This document shows positions 32,771-42,172 of a stretch of 64,000 bases of DNA, one piece after another. The translations under genes and the position numbers were made by a program. The stretch is from Ilyomonas sp965219515 (GTDB lineage: Bacteria > Bacteroidota > Bacteroidia > Chitinophagales > Chitinophagaceae). Numbering within the stretch: the stretch's first letter is position 1; the number at the start of each line of letters is the position of its first letter. The notes under the pieces were generated by a model, which worked only from the letters and a program-made list of their open reading frames with translations, was not told where the DNA came from and did no database searches. Location of the stretch: assembly GCA_965219515.1 (NCBI GenBank), contig OZ244776.1, positions 1,674,001 to 1,738,000 on the forward strand, read 5' to 3'.

Positions 32771-35407
32771 TTACAAGCTTGCTGAAAATGTGTTTGCCAT
32801 CAGGCTTTCCGCAATTTGAACAACGCCCGGTTCGTGAAACATCGTTTTATGATCTCCTTCAATTGTATATGCGTGAATCTTTCCCGTAAAATAGCTGCTC
32901 CATCCCATGAATGGATCATCACTCACTTTTGCAGTTCTGATCTTCGATCTGAACAACAGAACAGTTCCGTTATAAGGCTTAGCCGCGTATAAGTTTTTTC
33001 CTATTAAATAACCAGTTGTTTCGGGTAAGTTTTTAATTTTTTGGTTTATCATTTTTGAAGTTCTTCGTTTTACTTTTTTCAGCTTTCGTTGCAGGAATTC
33101 ATAAAGCAAAGACGCCTTTTCTTTTATGGAAATGATCTTTAATTCATTATAGTAATACGAAAGTCTTTGCTTATATTCAACGGTCTTGAAAGCGGTAGGA
33201 AAATAGAACTCAAAAAGTGCTAAAAACATAACCTTCTCTCCTTGTGCATTAAGTTGCTGAGCCGCTTCTAAGGCAACTTCTCCAAAGCCGCAATAACCGC
33301 CAAGACAGTAAGGCCCGTGAGGTTGCATTTTTTTTAATTCTTCAATATAATAAGCAGCAATTTGTTCTACGCTTTTGTATGGTTGGGGTATAAAAAAATT
33401 AACCGGTTGATCGTAACCCAAAGTAATAATCAGCTTATTATAAACAGAAAAGCCGGGCGACATAAAAAAGAAAGGGACTTTTTTTCCTTTATCGTTAAAA
33501 GGAATTATCGTTATCTTTTTTTGATAAAGGTTTTTTGTATAATGTTTGTGTTTCGTTGTACGGGTAAGCAAACGCTCGCTTATTAAACCAGCCAGCGCTT
33601 CAATATCCTGATGAATAAAAAAATCTGAGGGTTGAAGGTTATATCCGGCACGTCTCGCCTGATTAACCATCTGTATAGATAAGATTGAACTTCCTCCCAA
33701 ATCAAAAAAATTATCTCTTATCCCAAGTAGTTTAATGTGAAAAACATTCTGCCATATTGCAACAAGCTTTTTTTCTACTTCCGTTCGTGGTGCTGTGTAT
33801 GTATTCAATACCTCAGTCATATCAGGTTCGGGTAAAGCCTTTTTATCTATTTTGCCATTAGAAGTTGTTGGAAAACGCTCCAGTTTTACCCATGTAGAAG
33901 GAATCATAAACTCTGGCAGCACTTCTTTTACATAAGCAACGATATCTTTTTTGTTATAAAAATCTTTTGGTATTACGTAGGCTACAAGCCTTGTAATGCC
34001 TGCCGCATCTTCTTTTGCTGCTACTACGGCTTGCTTTATAAGATTGCATTGATTAAGAACTTTCTCTATTTCTCCCGGCTCAATCCTATATCCCCTGATC
34101 TTTATCTGATCATCTGTTCTTCCTAAAAATTCAATATTGCCATCAGCACACCACCTGCCCAAATCTCCCGTTTTATACATCCGGTCAGCTTCTTCATTTG
34201 TGAAGGGATTTGCAACAAATTTTTCTGCCGTAAGATCTGCCCGATTTAAATATCCTCGTGCTACCTGAACACCTGCTACGCATATTTCGCCGGTAATACC
34301 TGCGGGACATAAATGACCTGCCTTGTTTAAAATAAACACCGTAACGTTAGAGATTGGCTTGCCTATTACAATTACATGATTGTCCTTTACCGGATCATCA
34401 GACATGGTTACGCAAACCGTATTTTCGGTAGGTCCATACGCATTAATCAAACGAACGCCTTTCGATTGCAGGTATCTACCAATGGTGCTGTTCAAAGGCT
34501 CTCCGGCTGATATAATCGTTTTTATGGTTCCCAGCGAATCTTTGATAACAGATTGATAAGAAGGCGGGAGGGTTACAACTTCTACCTTATGTGTATTAAT
34601 TAATGTTTCAAATTCTTCTGCTGATAACAGATCTTTTTTTTGTGGTAAAACCAGACAACCGCCACTTATCAGCGTTGTAAAAATCTCCGAACAGGAAGCA
34701 TCAAATCCGAAAGAAGCAAACTGAAGCACTTTTGTACCAGGTTTCAACCCGAATTCCAGAGCCTGTGTTACAGCCAGATTTAATAGCCCTTTATGCTCAA
34801 TCATAACACCTTTTGGTTTGCCGGTAGAACCCGAGGTATAGATAATGTAAGCCAAATGATGGCTTGTACTTCTATGTTCTAAATTGGTTTTAGGTTGCTG
34901 CCGAATCATTGCCAGTCCTTCGTCCAGTTCAATAACATCAAGGTTTTTTGCATACGGCAGTTTTGATCTGCTTGTGTCGCTACTTATAGCAACACAGGCA
35001 TCCGTATCCGTTAACATAAATCGGATCCTCTCTGCCGGATAATCAACTTCAATGGGGATATAGGCAGCCCCCGCTTTTAAGATGCCTAATACACTTATAA
35101 TCATCAGACAAGATCGCTCAAGAAAAACAGGTATAAGCATTTCCTTTCTTACGCCTTTCATTACTAAGTAATGAGCCAATTGATTGGAATAACCGTTGAT
35201 TTCTTTATAGGAATATTGTTTCTCCTTAAAGGTAAGGGCTATTGCCTGTGGAGTTAGTTCTGCCTGCTTTTCAAACAAATCAATCACAGTTGTATCGGAA
35301 GAAAAATAAATATCTGCCTGCTTAGAAAGTTTCGCAGAAGTGTAATTGTCTACCTTTCCCGGCTCAGGGTATGCCATAAGGGATTGATTGATAAACAAAT
35401 CGTTCAT
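32771..35407 (-). CDS. Single-module NRPS-like enzyme: adenylation - PCP - thioesterase
   Basis: 878 residues. Adenylation domain (about 40-525): A3 YTSGSTGKPKG (190-200), A5 NAYGPTEN (322-329), A7 YKTGDLGRW, A8 GRTDDQIKIRGYRIEPGEIE, A10 Lys519. By alignment to GrsA the pocket residues read D236 A237 S240 T279 I299 A301 A323 V331 C332 K519 (DASTIAAVCK), close to Phe/Tyr codes, with the alpha-amino-binding Asp present. PCP: DNFFDLGGSSILS, pantetheine on Ser574. C-terminal alpha/beta thioesterase: GGYCGFG has Cys706 where Ser is usual, Glu733 where Asp is usual, and His853 in GDH. There is no condensation domain. It heads the EPS operon with its own phosphopantetheinyl transferase; a role in aminoacylating the polymer or making a small co-product is inferred. 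Confidence 0.92.
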   Translation of the reverse strand: MNDLFINQSLMAYPEPGKVDNYTSAKLSKQADIYFSSDTTVIDLFEKQAELTPQAIALTFKEKQYSYKEINGYSNQLAHYLVMKGVRKEMLIPVFLERSCLMIISVLGILKAGAAYIPIEVDYPAERIRFMLTDTDACVAISSDTSRSKLPYAKNLDVIELDEGLAMIRQQPKTNLEHRSTSHHLAYIIYTSGSTGKPKGVMIEHKGLLNLAVTQALEFGLKPGTKVLQFASFGFDASCSEIFTTLISGGCLVLPQKKDLLSAEEFETLINTHKVEVVTLPPSYQSVIKDSLGTIKTIISAGEPLNSTIGRYLQSKGVRLINAYGPTENTVCVTMSDDPVKDNHVIVIGKPISNVTVFILNKAGHLCPAGITGEICVAGVQVARGYLNRADLTAEKFVANPFTNEEADRMYKTGDLGRWCADGNIEFLGRTDDQIKIRGYRIEPGEIEKVLNQCNLIKQAVVAAKEDAAGITRLVAYVIPKDFYNKKDIVAYVKEVLPEFMIPSTWVKLERFPTTSNGKIDKKALPEPDMTEVLNTYTAPRTEVEKKLVAIWQNVFHIKLLGIRDNFFDLGGSSILSIQMVNQARRAGYNLQPSDFFIHQDIEALAGLISERLLTRTTKHKHYTKNLYQKKITIIPFNDKGKKVPFFFMSPGFSVYNKLIITLGYDQPVNFFIPQPYKSVEQIAAYYIEELKKMQPHGPYCLGGYCGFGEVALEAAQQLNAQGEKVMFLALFEFYFPTAFKTVEYKQRLSYYYNELKIISIKEKASLLYEFLQRKLKKVKRRTSKMINQKIKNLPETTGYLIGKNLYAAKPYNGTVLLFRSKIRTAKVSDDPFMGWSSYFTGKIHAYTIEGDHKTMFHEPGVVQIAESLMANTFSASL

Positions 35408-36207
35408 GGGTAGGTGCTTTTATGAAGGTAATTTAAAATCTCAATTGCAAAATTGGAAACAATCCGAGATTATATTAAGATTAAACGTGTTTAGATTTTG
35501 ATGTATTCTTTTCTTTTCTCTATAACTATTTTTATTCTGTTATTGTTTATGTCTGGTCTAATATTTATACTAAATTATAACTTTTTTGATTACTTAATTT
35601 TTTTAACTCTCTTAAGTTTTAAAAATCAGTTTTTTACTGTGTTTTCAGATGTATGCTGACTAAACTATTATGGTCATTATGTTACTTTAATAGTCGGGAA
35701 GAAATATTAAAAAGGTAATAATGGTCTTTATTACGAGCTGCGCGAAACAGTCATTGTGTTAACGAAAAAATCTGGTTTTCCATTCGTAATCCCGATGTAA
35801 GTCAGCCCACATATTGCTTCGCATGGCTTGCAATCACTTTGTTACCCTCTCTTCACACCAACCAATGGCCTATTTATCTTACATCCGATAATTAACCGGC
35901 CTTTTAGTTTGTTTCCTCCATCATAGTTTTTTTCGATAAAAGTTTACTTACAATAAGGGTTACGCTTATGCTTAATAAGAATATTTATCCATTAATAAAT
36001 TTTCTTCAAAAAAATATTTTCCATTTTATTAAGACTAAAATTTAGAATTACAATAATTAATATATAATAAAATAATATTTTTTTATACAGGGCAGATTTA
36101 TTTAATTTATATTTATAGCTTTGCATTTGTTTTATTGTATCCTGTACCATACCCGCAGATATACAATGCTGCAAATTTGTTTCTCCACCACCCTTCAATA
36201 GTAATCT
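35408..36207. promoter_or_regulatory. Divergent intergenic region between the EPS operon and the 36208 gene
   Basis: 800 bp, strongly AT-rich, without a supported gene. It must contain the promoter of the 22-kb minus-strand EPS operon. On the plus strand TAGCTTTG at 36116-36123 fits the Bacteroidota -7 consensus TAnnTTTG about 85 bp before the 36208 start, but no good -33 TTG lies at the expected distance. No convincing -7 box was found for the EPS side. Confidence 0.4.
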
Positions 36208-38244
36208 ATGAAAATTATCAAAACTCCGCTTCTGTTAGCTTTTATGCTAATTACAATAACCACCCTTATATCATGGAATTATTTTGCAAACTCTAACCAA
36301 AGCGCTAAAAACCTTCTGTCGCGTTCCGGCGACAACATACTTACCGATGAGGAAATAAATGCTTTAATTGCTGAAACGGGAGAATCGCCCAGTACAACTC
36401 AAACGCCGGTTGCCGAAGATGTTTTGATTCAAAGAATTCCGGGCGATAACAGCCATTTGTTGCTCATGGCTTTTTATTCAAAAGAAAATTATTCCGGCAA
36501 ATTTGTAACAATCGAAAACGGATTTACAATCTCGCTAAGAGACGACGGAAAAGAATATGATAAAAAAGCAGGAGATGGTTTGTTTACCACAAAAATACCG
36601 GTTGATATAAAACAGTTTAGAAGGCAGGCGGTAAACATGGTGCGGCAAATGAAAGAAACGGGCTTTAAACCGATGCGTTACTTTCATCGCGAAATGGTAT
36701 TGGATCCTGATGCTTCAGAAAGTTTTGAAATAAAGAATTTTGATGCAAATGAGCCTGTATCCGTTTCAGGATTAACAGATGCTTTATCTGCAGATATTTC
36801 TCCTGCCGAAACGTTAACAGACAATACCGCCAAAACAGTTCGTGTGATAGGACCGACGACGCTTGATTCAATTAAAAAAAACAGCACTTTTATTACAAAC
36901 CTCGCGGTTGTTGAAGATTCAACCCGTACATGGAACTCGTGTAACCAGACAGGAAATATAAATGGCTGCTGGACCTTTGGAACATTAATGCAACAACTTG
37001 CATCAAAAGATACCGCACACATCGCAACTGATGCAGAGGTTTCTACATTTGTAAAAAACTGGTTAAGCACATGGGCAAACACGCAGATAATTAACAGTGA
37101 TACCGTCAGTTCCCGTACTGCCATAAATGCTCAGATATTAAACCCTTGGCTGTCTAAAAGTAAAAATGCAGGATCTCCCACAGGTCAACTGGATATGAAG
37201 TTTGCACCCTTTAAACTTACAGCCATTCTAAACAGATTTGATTTGAGAAATGGATCAAAATTTGGAATTCCGGGAAGTCCTTGTGGGGAAGGCAGATTTG
37301 TTTTCTGCCTGATAAAAAACGACTGTACAAGTTCTTCGCAGATGACCGTAATTTTTGAATACGGAATTAATAAACCCAATACCTGTGAAGAAGAAAAAGC
37401 ATGGGCGCAACAATGGGTTAATCTGAAAAATTTTAATCTTGGCGATAGCAATTATAACAGGGCTCTTCAGAATATTACAGACCAGTTTACTTTGTGCGGT
37501 ACTGATTCTTCGAAACACAATCAAAGTTCACTTAACCAGTTGCGCACAAATGAAGTAACCTTATCGGCAGCGCCAAAGACCTGGGAGTTTAGAGAATTTG
37601 CATTAGACAGCATTGGCAATCTTGCCGAAATAACCGTAGCGCAAAACCCGGCAGATAAGTTTAATGCAAAAGTGGCAAATGCAGATGTAAAAGTTATGGT
37701 ATCGTATGTAAATACCAACAGAAAAAACATTAAGGCAGGTAAAGATATTACGCCTCTGACATGGAAAGGTGTTCCTTTCTTAGGCGCCAAAGCTCATATC
37801 ATCGGGTCTCCAACAGGCGATCCGCCCAATGTTTTTCACTGGAATGGCACTGACAGTACAAACAAGCCCACATATATTGTAGATAATGATGCGAGATCTA
37901 ATTTTTCGCTGGAAACATGCGCCGGTTGTCATGCTGGAGAAACACAAACAGGTTTCACACATGTAGATCCTGCCTTTTTTGGAACGGAAGCACATTTGTC
38001 CGGGTTTCTGACAGGAAAGGCTGGAAGCGGAGGCGCCATCGATTTTGACAACGATTCTAACAATAATAAAATGACGATAAGAGATCCTGCGCTAAGACCA
38101 TCGGCAACCACTCCCAAAACAAGAACTTTTAATGATATTAGTGCCCGGGCAAGCGGTCTCAACAACTTTGTAAGCACAACTTGTGGTAGTGTACTTTCAA
38201 TCAGTTCGCAATTAATGTTTCAGCCTGTTAATATGGTTCACTAA
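36208..38244 (+). CDS. Secreted protein of unknown function with one CxxCH haem-c motif
   Basis: 678 residues. N-terminal hydrophobic signal/anchor segment (residues 6-26), an Ig-like choice-of-anchor part near residues 70-130 (SLRDDGKEYDKKAGDGLFTTKI), then a long domain with AILNRFDLR and EGRFVFCL, seen in large secreted proteins of several phyla without known function. CAGCH at residues 571-575 is a single c-type haem attachment motif, followed by ETQTGFTHV. Several other Cys residues are present. It could be an extracytoplasmic redox protein, but a single motif in a non-cytochrome fold needs proof. It starts a plus-strand pair with the FG-GAP protein (53-bp spacer). Confidence 0.7.
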   Translation: MKIIKTPLLLAFMLITITTLISWNYFANSNQSAKNLLSRSGDNILTDEEINALIAETGESPSTTQTPVAEDVLIQRIPGDNSHLLLMAFYSKENYSGKFVTIENGFTISLRDDGKEYDKKAGDGLFTTKIPVDIKQFRRQAVNMVRQMKETGFKPMRYFHREMVLDPDASESFEIKNFDANEPVSVSGLTDALSADISPAETLTDNTAKTVRVIGPTTLDSIKKNSTFITNLAVVEDSTRTWNSCNQTGNINGCWTFGTLMQQLASKDTAHIATDAEVSTFVKNWLSTWANTQIINSDTVSSRTAINAQILNPWLSKSKNAGSPTGQLDMKFAPFKLTAILNRFDLRNGSKFGIPGSPCGEGRFVFCLIKNDCTSSSQMTVIFEYGINKPNTCEEEKAWAQQWVNLKNFNLGDSNYNRALQNITDQFTLCGTDSSKHNQSSLNQLRTNEVTLSAAPKTWEFREFALDSIGNLAEITVAQNPADKFNAKVANADVKVMVSYVNTNRKNIKAGKDITPLTWKGVPFLGAKAHIIGSPTGDPPNVFHWNGTDSTNKPTYIVDNDARSNFSLETCAGCHAGETQTGFTHVDPAFFGTEAHLSGFLTGKAGSGGAIDFDNDSNNNKMTIRDPALRPSATTPKTRTFNDISARASGLNNFVSTTCGSVLSISSQLMFQPVNMVH

Positions 38245-38297
38245 AAGTTGACTAATTACAAACAATTCTTTTTTGTCTACCCCTTGAATTTTATGCT

Positions 38298-39533
38298 ATG
38301 AAATATTATAAAATATATCGGATCAAAAACTGCCAGATTACAAAAAGCAATTTATTTGCTCTTGTTTTGCCGGTAATGATACTCCTTAATTGCCCTGTCA
38401 TGGCGCAGCAAAATTCTTTCACCGTTTCGCAGGCCAATCCAATGAAAGATTTTTCTGTTCTGTCAAAACATGAAAGTCATCCTTTTTTTGCAGATATTGA
38501 CGGAGACGGCGATTTGGATTGTTTTAGCGGAGAATATGCCAATCATCAGGCTTCAACAATTTACTTTTACCGCAATGATGGCACTACCAAAATTCCTGTT
38601 TTTAAAGCTATCACGGGTCCTGGCAATCCTCTTAACCAGATAGAATCTAATACGCTTTCCATTCCCTATCTGATAGATATTGACAATGATGGAGATTATG
38701 ATTGCTTCATTGGAGAAGGAACTACAGGCGCTGTTATTTATTATAAGAACATTGGTAGCCGAACGGCACCCGATTTTCAAAAGCAGTCTGCGGCTTTTAA
38801 CTCATTAAGCCTGGTAAAATTTACAACTTCAGGTGTTGCAAATCTGGCTTTTACAGATATTGATAATGATGGTGATTATGATTGCCTTGTAGCAGATGAA
38901 GCTGGTTTTATAAACTATTTTAAAAATAGCGGCACGGCAGAAAATCCGGTTTTTGAACACGTAACAGATGCAGAAAATCCTTTTGCTTTCTTGTCTGCCG
39001 CAGACAAAAGTGTTTACAATATTTCCTTTGAAGACTGGAACAAAGATGGCTTGGTTGATTTGTTTATCAATTCTACTTATTATAAAAATATTGGTACAAA
39101 ACAAAGACCACAGTTCAGTTTAAATAATGAAGACAAACCACTATTCCAGCATGTTTCAAAGTATCAGTTTACTTATACACCGCTTCGCTGGATTGATCTG
39201 AATAACGATGGCATAACAGAAGTATTTCAGGGTAATTCAAATGGTGATTTTATTTATCAAACCTTGCCTTTAATTCCCCATGCCGATACAATAGCAAGTC
39301 GTTTGTTCGTAAATCTGTTTCCCAACCCAAGCAAAGACGAATTTACAATAAGTAATTTGCCAATTGCTTTTTCAATACTTCGCGTGGCAGATGCGCAGGG
39401 CAAACTATTGATAACACAGAACATAAATAATGGTACTTTAAAATTTGGTAAAACTTTTAAACCAGGTACTTACTTTGTAGAAATTTCACAAAAAAACAAA
39501 GTGATATATAGTAAAAAAGTAATTAAGGAATAA
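38298..39533 (+). CDS. FG-GAP/VCBS repeat protein with T9SS sorting domain
   Basis: 411 residues with a signal peptide ending near VMAQQ. Four beta-propeller type repeats with Ca2+-binding loops: FADIDGDGDLDCF, LIDIDNDGDYDCF, FTDIDNDGDYDCL and FEDWNKDGLVDLF, each followed by a YYKN(I/S)G strand. The C-terminus (VNLFPNPSKDEFTISNL to the end) is a type A T9SS sorting domain ending in KKVIKE. So it is exported across the outer membrane and probably kept at the surface as a binding or adhesion protein. A terminator lies 200 bp further on. Confidence 0.88.
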   Translation: MKYYKIYRIKNCQITKSNLFALVLPVMILLNCPVMAQQNSFTVSQANPMKDFSVLSKHESHPFFADIDGDGDLDCFSGEYANHQASTIYFYRNDGTTKIPVFKAITGPGNPLNQIESNTLSIPYLIDIDNDGDYDCFIGEGTTGAVIYYKNIGSRTAPDFQKQSAAFNSLSLVKFTTSGVANLAFTDIDNDGDYDCLVADEAGFINYFKNSGTAENPVFEHVTDAENPFAFLSAADKSVYNISFEDWNKDGLVDLFINSTYYKNIGTKQRPQFSLNNEDKPLFQHVSKYQFTYTPLRWIDLNNDGITEVFQGNSNGDFIYQTLPLIPHADTIASRLFVNLFPNPSKDEFTISNLPIAFSILRVADAQGKLLITQNINNGTLKFGKTFKPGTYFVEISQKNKVIYSKKVIKE

Positions 39534-39732
39534 AATAATTTCTTATAAAAACTAAAACAGTTTCTCTGTTTGATGATCAAAAAAAATTTAAATGCGATTT
39601 TTTATTTCTTACCTGTTAGTTACAAAATTGAATATTCATATAAATTAGTACGTAATTTTCTGTACAGATCTGTCTTACTTAATAATTAGAGTTCGATACC
39701 TTCAGATTTCTGATTTTACAATAATTTCTATA

Positions 39733-39772
39733 AAAGAGAAGTATTTGGAATGCCAATACTTCTCTTTCTTTT
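39733..39772 (+). terminator. Intrinsic terminator after the 36208-39533 unit
   Basis: AAAGAGAAGTATT (39733-39745) pairs perfectly with AATACTTCTCTTT (39755-39767), extended by GG/CC within the loop, and is followed on the plus strand by CTTTTT. It lies about 200 bp after the stop of the FG-GAP gene. Confidence 0.75.
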
Positions 39773-39997
39773 TAAGCTGGAACCCGGCATAATATTTGCC
39801 AATTGCGCGACCGATTAAAAGAGAGAAAAGTGATGCAATCAAGGAAGTATTAATGAGCAGAATTCCAATGTCCTGCTTTAGAACAATGCTATGTCTAATA
39901 GAATCATTCAAACTTTTTAGCTTGTTTCATTACTCTTCGTTGCTCCAGTGTAAGTTTTACTATTTATAAACCTGATTCAATTAAATGTTGAAAGACA

Positions 39998-41929
39998 ATG
40001 TATGTAGTTATGGAGAAATGTTACATGCCATTTTTTGCCTGTTATAAACATGCCATTTCAGAAAACAAATCATCAGAAAAAAACTATCATTGCAATTATC
40101 ATTATCTATTAAAGCTTTGTTACTCAATTTATTCAGCAATTTCTTTTTTACCGGGTCGGCTTATTATGCCGTTGATGCTTTGTTTGAACTGTTTTTTTTA
40201 TGTAAACGCGCAAACACAGGTTACCAATAAAACTATTTTTCCATTAAATGAATATTTAACCACAGAAAACAGCAGTCCGTATCCTGTTTTGGTTAAGTCG
40301 AAGGTTGATAACATAGACACATCAAAGTTTGTGAATGTAATGGATTATGGTGCAAAAGGTGACGGAAAAACCTGGGATGATGAAGCCATTGAGAAAGCAT
40401 TCAACAATGCCGGTTATGGAGTAATATTTCCCGCCGGCAAAACTTTTCTTGTACATAAAACTACAACAATACACCTGGATAGAGACATGACAGTTTATGC
40501 TTATGATGCTACAATAAGAATGGATGATTTTAGCAGATATAGTTTTTTATCTCTGGAATATGATGCCGGAAGTTATGGCAATACTGTTATTTGGCTGGGA
40601 GGCACGCTTAATGGAAATAAAGGCAAGCAATCGTGGCCTGGTTCTCCATCGGGCATTGACACCTGGGAAGAAGATCATGGAAGATTTTTGGGGATATGTT
40701 TTGCCGGGTTTGCCCTCGTTAAAGATGTAACCGTTAAAAATATTGTAGTTGACGGAATAGGATTGGAAGCTTGTAAGTTAGCCGTAATAGCGGATAGTAA
40801 AGCAAGCAAGGGAGCTTCCTTACGATATTCCGAGGTTGGCGAACAAGGAACATATTTTAAATGTACCCGTTCCGGAAGCCAGGCGTTTTATTGCATAAAT
40901 CTGGATTGTGATGGCGGCTCAATCGGCGTTCATTATTCAACAAAAGCTGTTGAAGACAATAGCCTGACTGTTGTTAACAACTGCACTTTTAATAACCAGG
41001 CGCAGGATGCACTTCATTTTGAGGACTGTCAAAAAGTATTTATCTACAAGAGTTCGATAGCAATTGACCCCTCACGAAACTATTCGGCTGATGTACATTT
41101 ATCTAACAGCACTCAAATAGCATCAATTAAAGATTGCCAGTTTAAAAATGCAAAAGTTGATTTTAGAAATGCAAGTAACTTAGAAATTGGTATTATAGAT
41201 AATTGCCAGTTTATCTCTGAATTTACGGGTAGCGATATTTCAAATTTAGAATCTTTTCTGGTAGGCGCCACACATTGTATCAACAGTTCATTTTCGGGAA
41301 AAACAAATGCAGAACAAGCATGGGCGGATAATGTTCAAAATTGCGATTTTACCAACTTTAGCGATCTTGCATTACGCGGTCCGCATGTTACAAATACCTC
41401 TCATTTTGAAAATGGCAATCAGTCAATTTCACCTGCCAGAGACGGTATTGTAACTAACTGCACATTCAGGAATGTTGATAATGCCAGTTACAGGCAACCA
41501 AACAATAGCGATTGGCAAAAACCATTTTCGAGTTACATAGACATTTACAGCGACAAAAATAAATATCTTGGGCAAATTACTTGCGGTGGTACTGAAGATA
41601 ACGGAACCAACCTGGTTTCAAACGCTGTGGCAACCTCATTAAAAAATACATTTTCCGATAATGGTTTTGAACAAACTCATTTGATAAAACTATATCCGAA
41701 TCCAGCCTCAGATATATTGAATATTACATTAAACGAAAAAATTTCAGGTAAAACTTCGTTGAGCATTTACGATGATCAGGGGCGACAGTTACAAACAAAA
41801 ACGGTTGACAAAAGCATTTCTGTGTTAACAGAATCATTTCTTATAAAAAATCTTGCATCAGGATCTTATATTTTAAAGATAACAACTGATAAAGTTACAT
41901 CTTCATTCAGGTTTATTATTGCAAAATAG
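39998..41929 (+). CDS. T9SS-secreted beta-helix protein (pectate-lyase-3-like), paralogue 1
   Basis: 643 residues. The start is uncertain: an unusually long N-terminal extension precedes the hydrophobic segment ending NCFFYVNAQ (about residue 71). The mature part begins FPLNEYLTTENSSPYPVL and VNVMDYGAKGDGKTWDDEAI, the Pectate_lyase_3 opening, then right-handed beta-helix turns including QSWPGSPSG, GSIGVHYST and QDALHFEDC. The last 80 residues (LYPNPASDILNITLNEKISG to the end) are a T9SS sorting domain. It is a tandem paralogue of 42173-44089 and related to the EPS-operon lipoprotein at 18156. Probably acts outside the cell on an acidic polysaccharide; catalytic residues are not identified. 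Confidence 0.88.
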   Translation: MYVVMEKCYMPFFACYKHAISENKSSEKNYHCNYHYLLKLCYSIYSAISFLPGRLIMPLMLCLNCFFYVNAQTQVTNKTIFPLNEYLTTENSSPYPVLVKSKVDNIDTSKFVNVMDYGAKGDGKTWDDEAIEKAFNNAGYGVIFPAGKTFLVHKTTTIHLDRDMTVYAYDATIRMDDFSRYSFLSLEYDAGSYGNTVIWLGGTLNGNKGKQSWPGSPSGIDTWEEDHGRFLGICFAGFALVKDVTVKNIVVDGIGLEACKLAVIADSKASKGASLRYSEVGEQGTYFKCTRSGSQAFYCINLDCDGGSIGVHYSTKAVEDNSLTVVNNCTFNNQAQDALHFEDCQKVFIYKSSIAIDPSRNYSADVHLSNSTQIASIKDCQFKNAKVDFRNASNLEIGIIDNCQFISEFTGSDISNLESFLVGATHCINSSFSGKTNAEQAWADNVQNCDFTNFSDLALRGPHVTNTSHFENGNQSISPARDGIVTNCTFRNVDNASYRQPNNSDWQKPFSSYIDIYSDKNKYLGQITCGGTEDNGTNLVSNAVATSLKNTFSDNGFEQTHLIKLYPNPASDILNITLNEKISGKTSLSIYDDQGRQLQTKTVDKSISVLTESFLIKNLASGSYILKITTDKVTSSFRFIIAK

Positions 41930-41967
41930 GATGTGAATTTTTATATGCTCTTTTGAAAGAAGCTATT

Positions 41968-42024
41968 AAAAGAAGAAAGTTTGTACAGTTACTTTATCAT
42001 ACAAACTTTCTTCTTTTGCTTTTT
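41968..42024 (+). terminator. Strong intrinsic terminator after the first beta-helix gene
   Basis: AAAAGAAGAAAGTTTGTA (41968-41985) and TACAAACTTTCTTCTTTT (42000-42017) form a perfect 18-bp stem with a 14-base loop, followed by GCTTTTT. It lies 39 bp after the stop at 41929, so the two tandem beta-helix genes are transcribed separately. Confidence 0.9.
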
Positions 42025-42172
42025 GAGACTTTAGTTATCAATTATTGATAACATAAAAATTAATTATCAGGCCAAATATTCTTCGTCTTATTTAATACTA
42101 TCTTAAGTCCGGTTATACTTTATTTAATGTGCTTTTTTAACAATTTTTAGTGTCAGAAACTAAATTTGCTAT

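Noticed and set aside
35992..36198. Minus-strand ORF of 68 codons in the EPS/36208 spacer
   Set aside because: Composition is that of translated AT-rich DNA (Ile, Lys, Tyr, Leu), and it lies across the likely promoter of the 36208 gene.
39702..39911. Minus-strand ORF of 69 codons with one hydrophobic stretch
   Set aside because: Its 3' part coincides with the arms of the strong terminator at 39733-39772 and it has no recognisable domain; probably chance.
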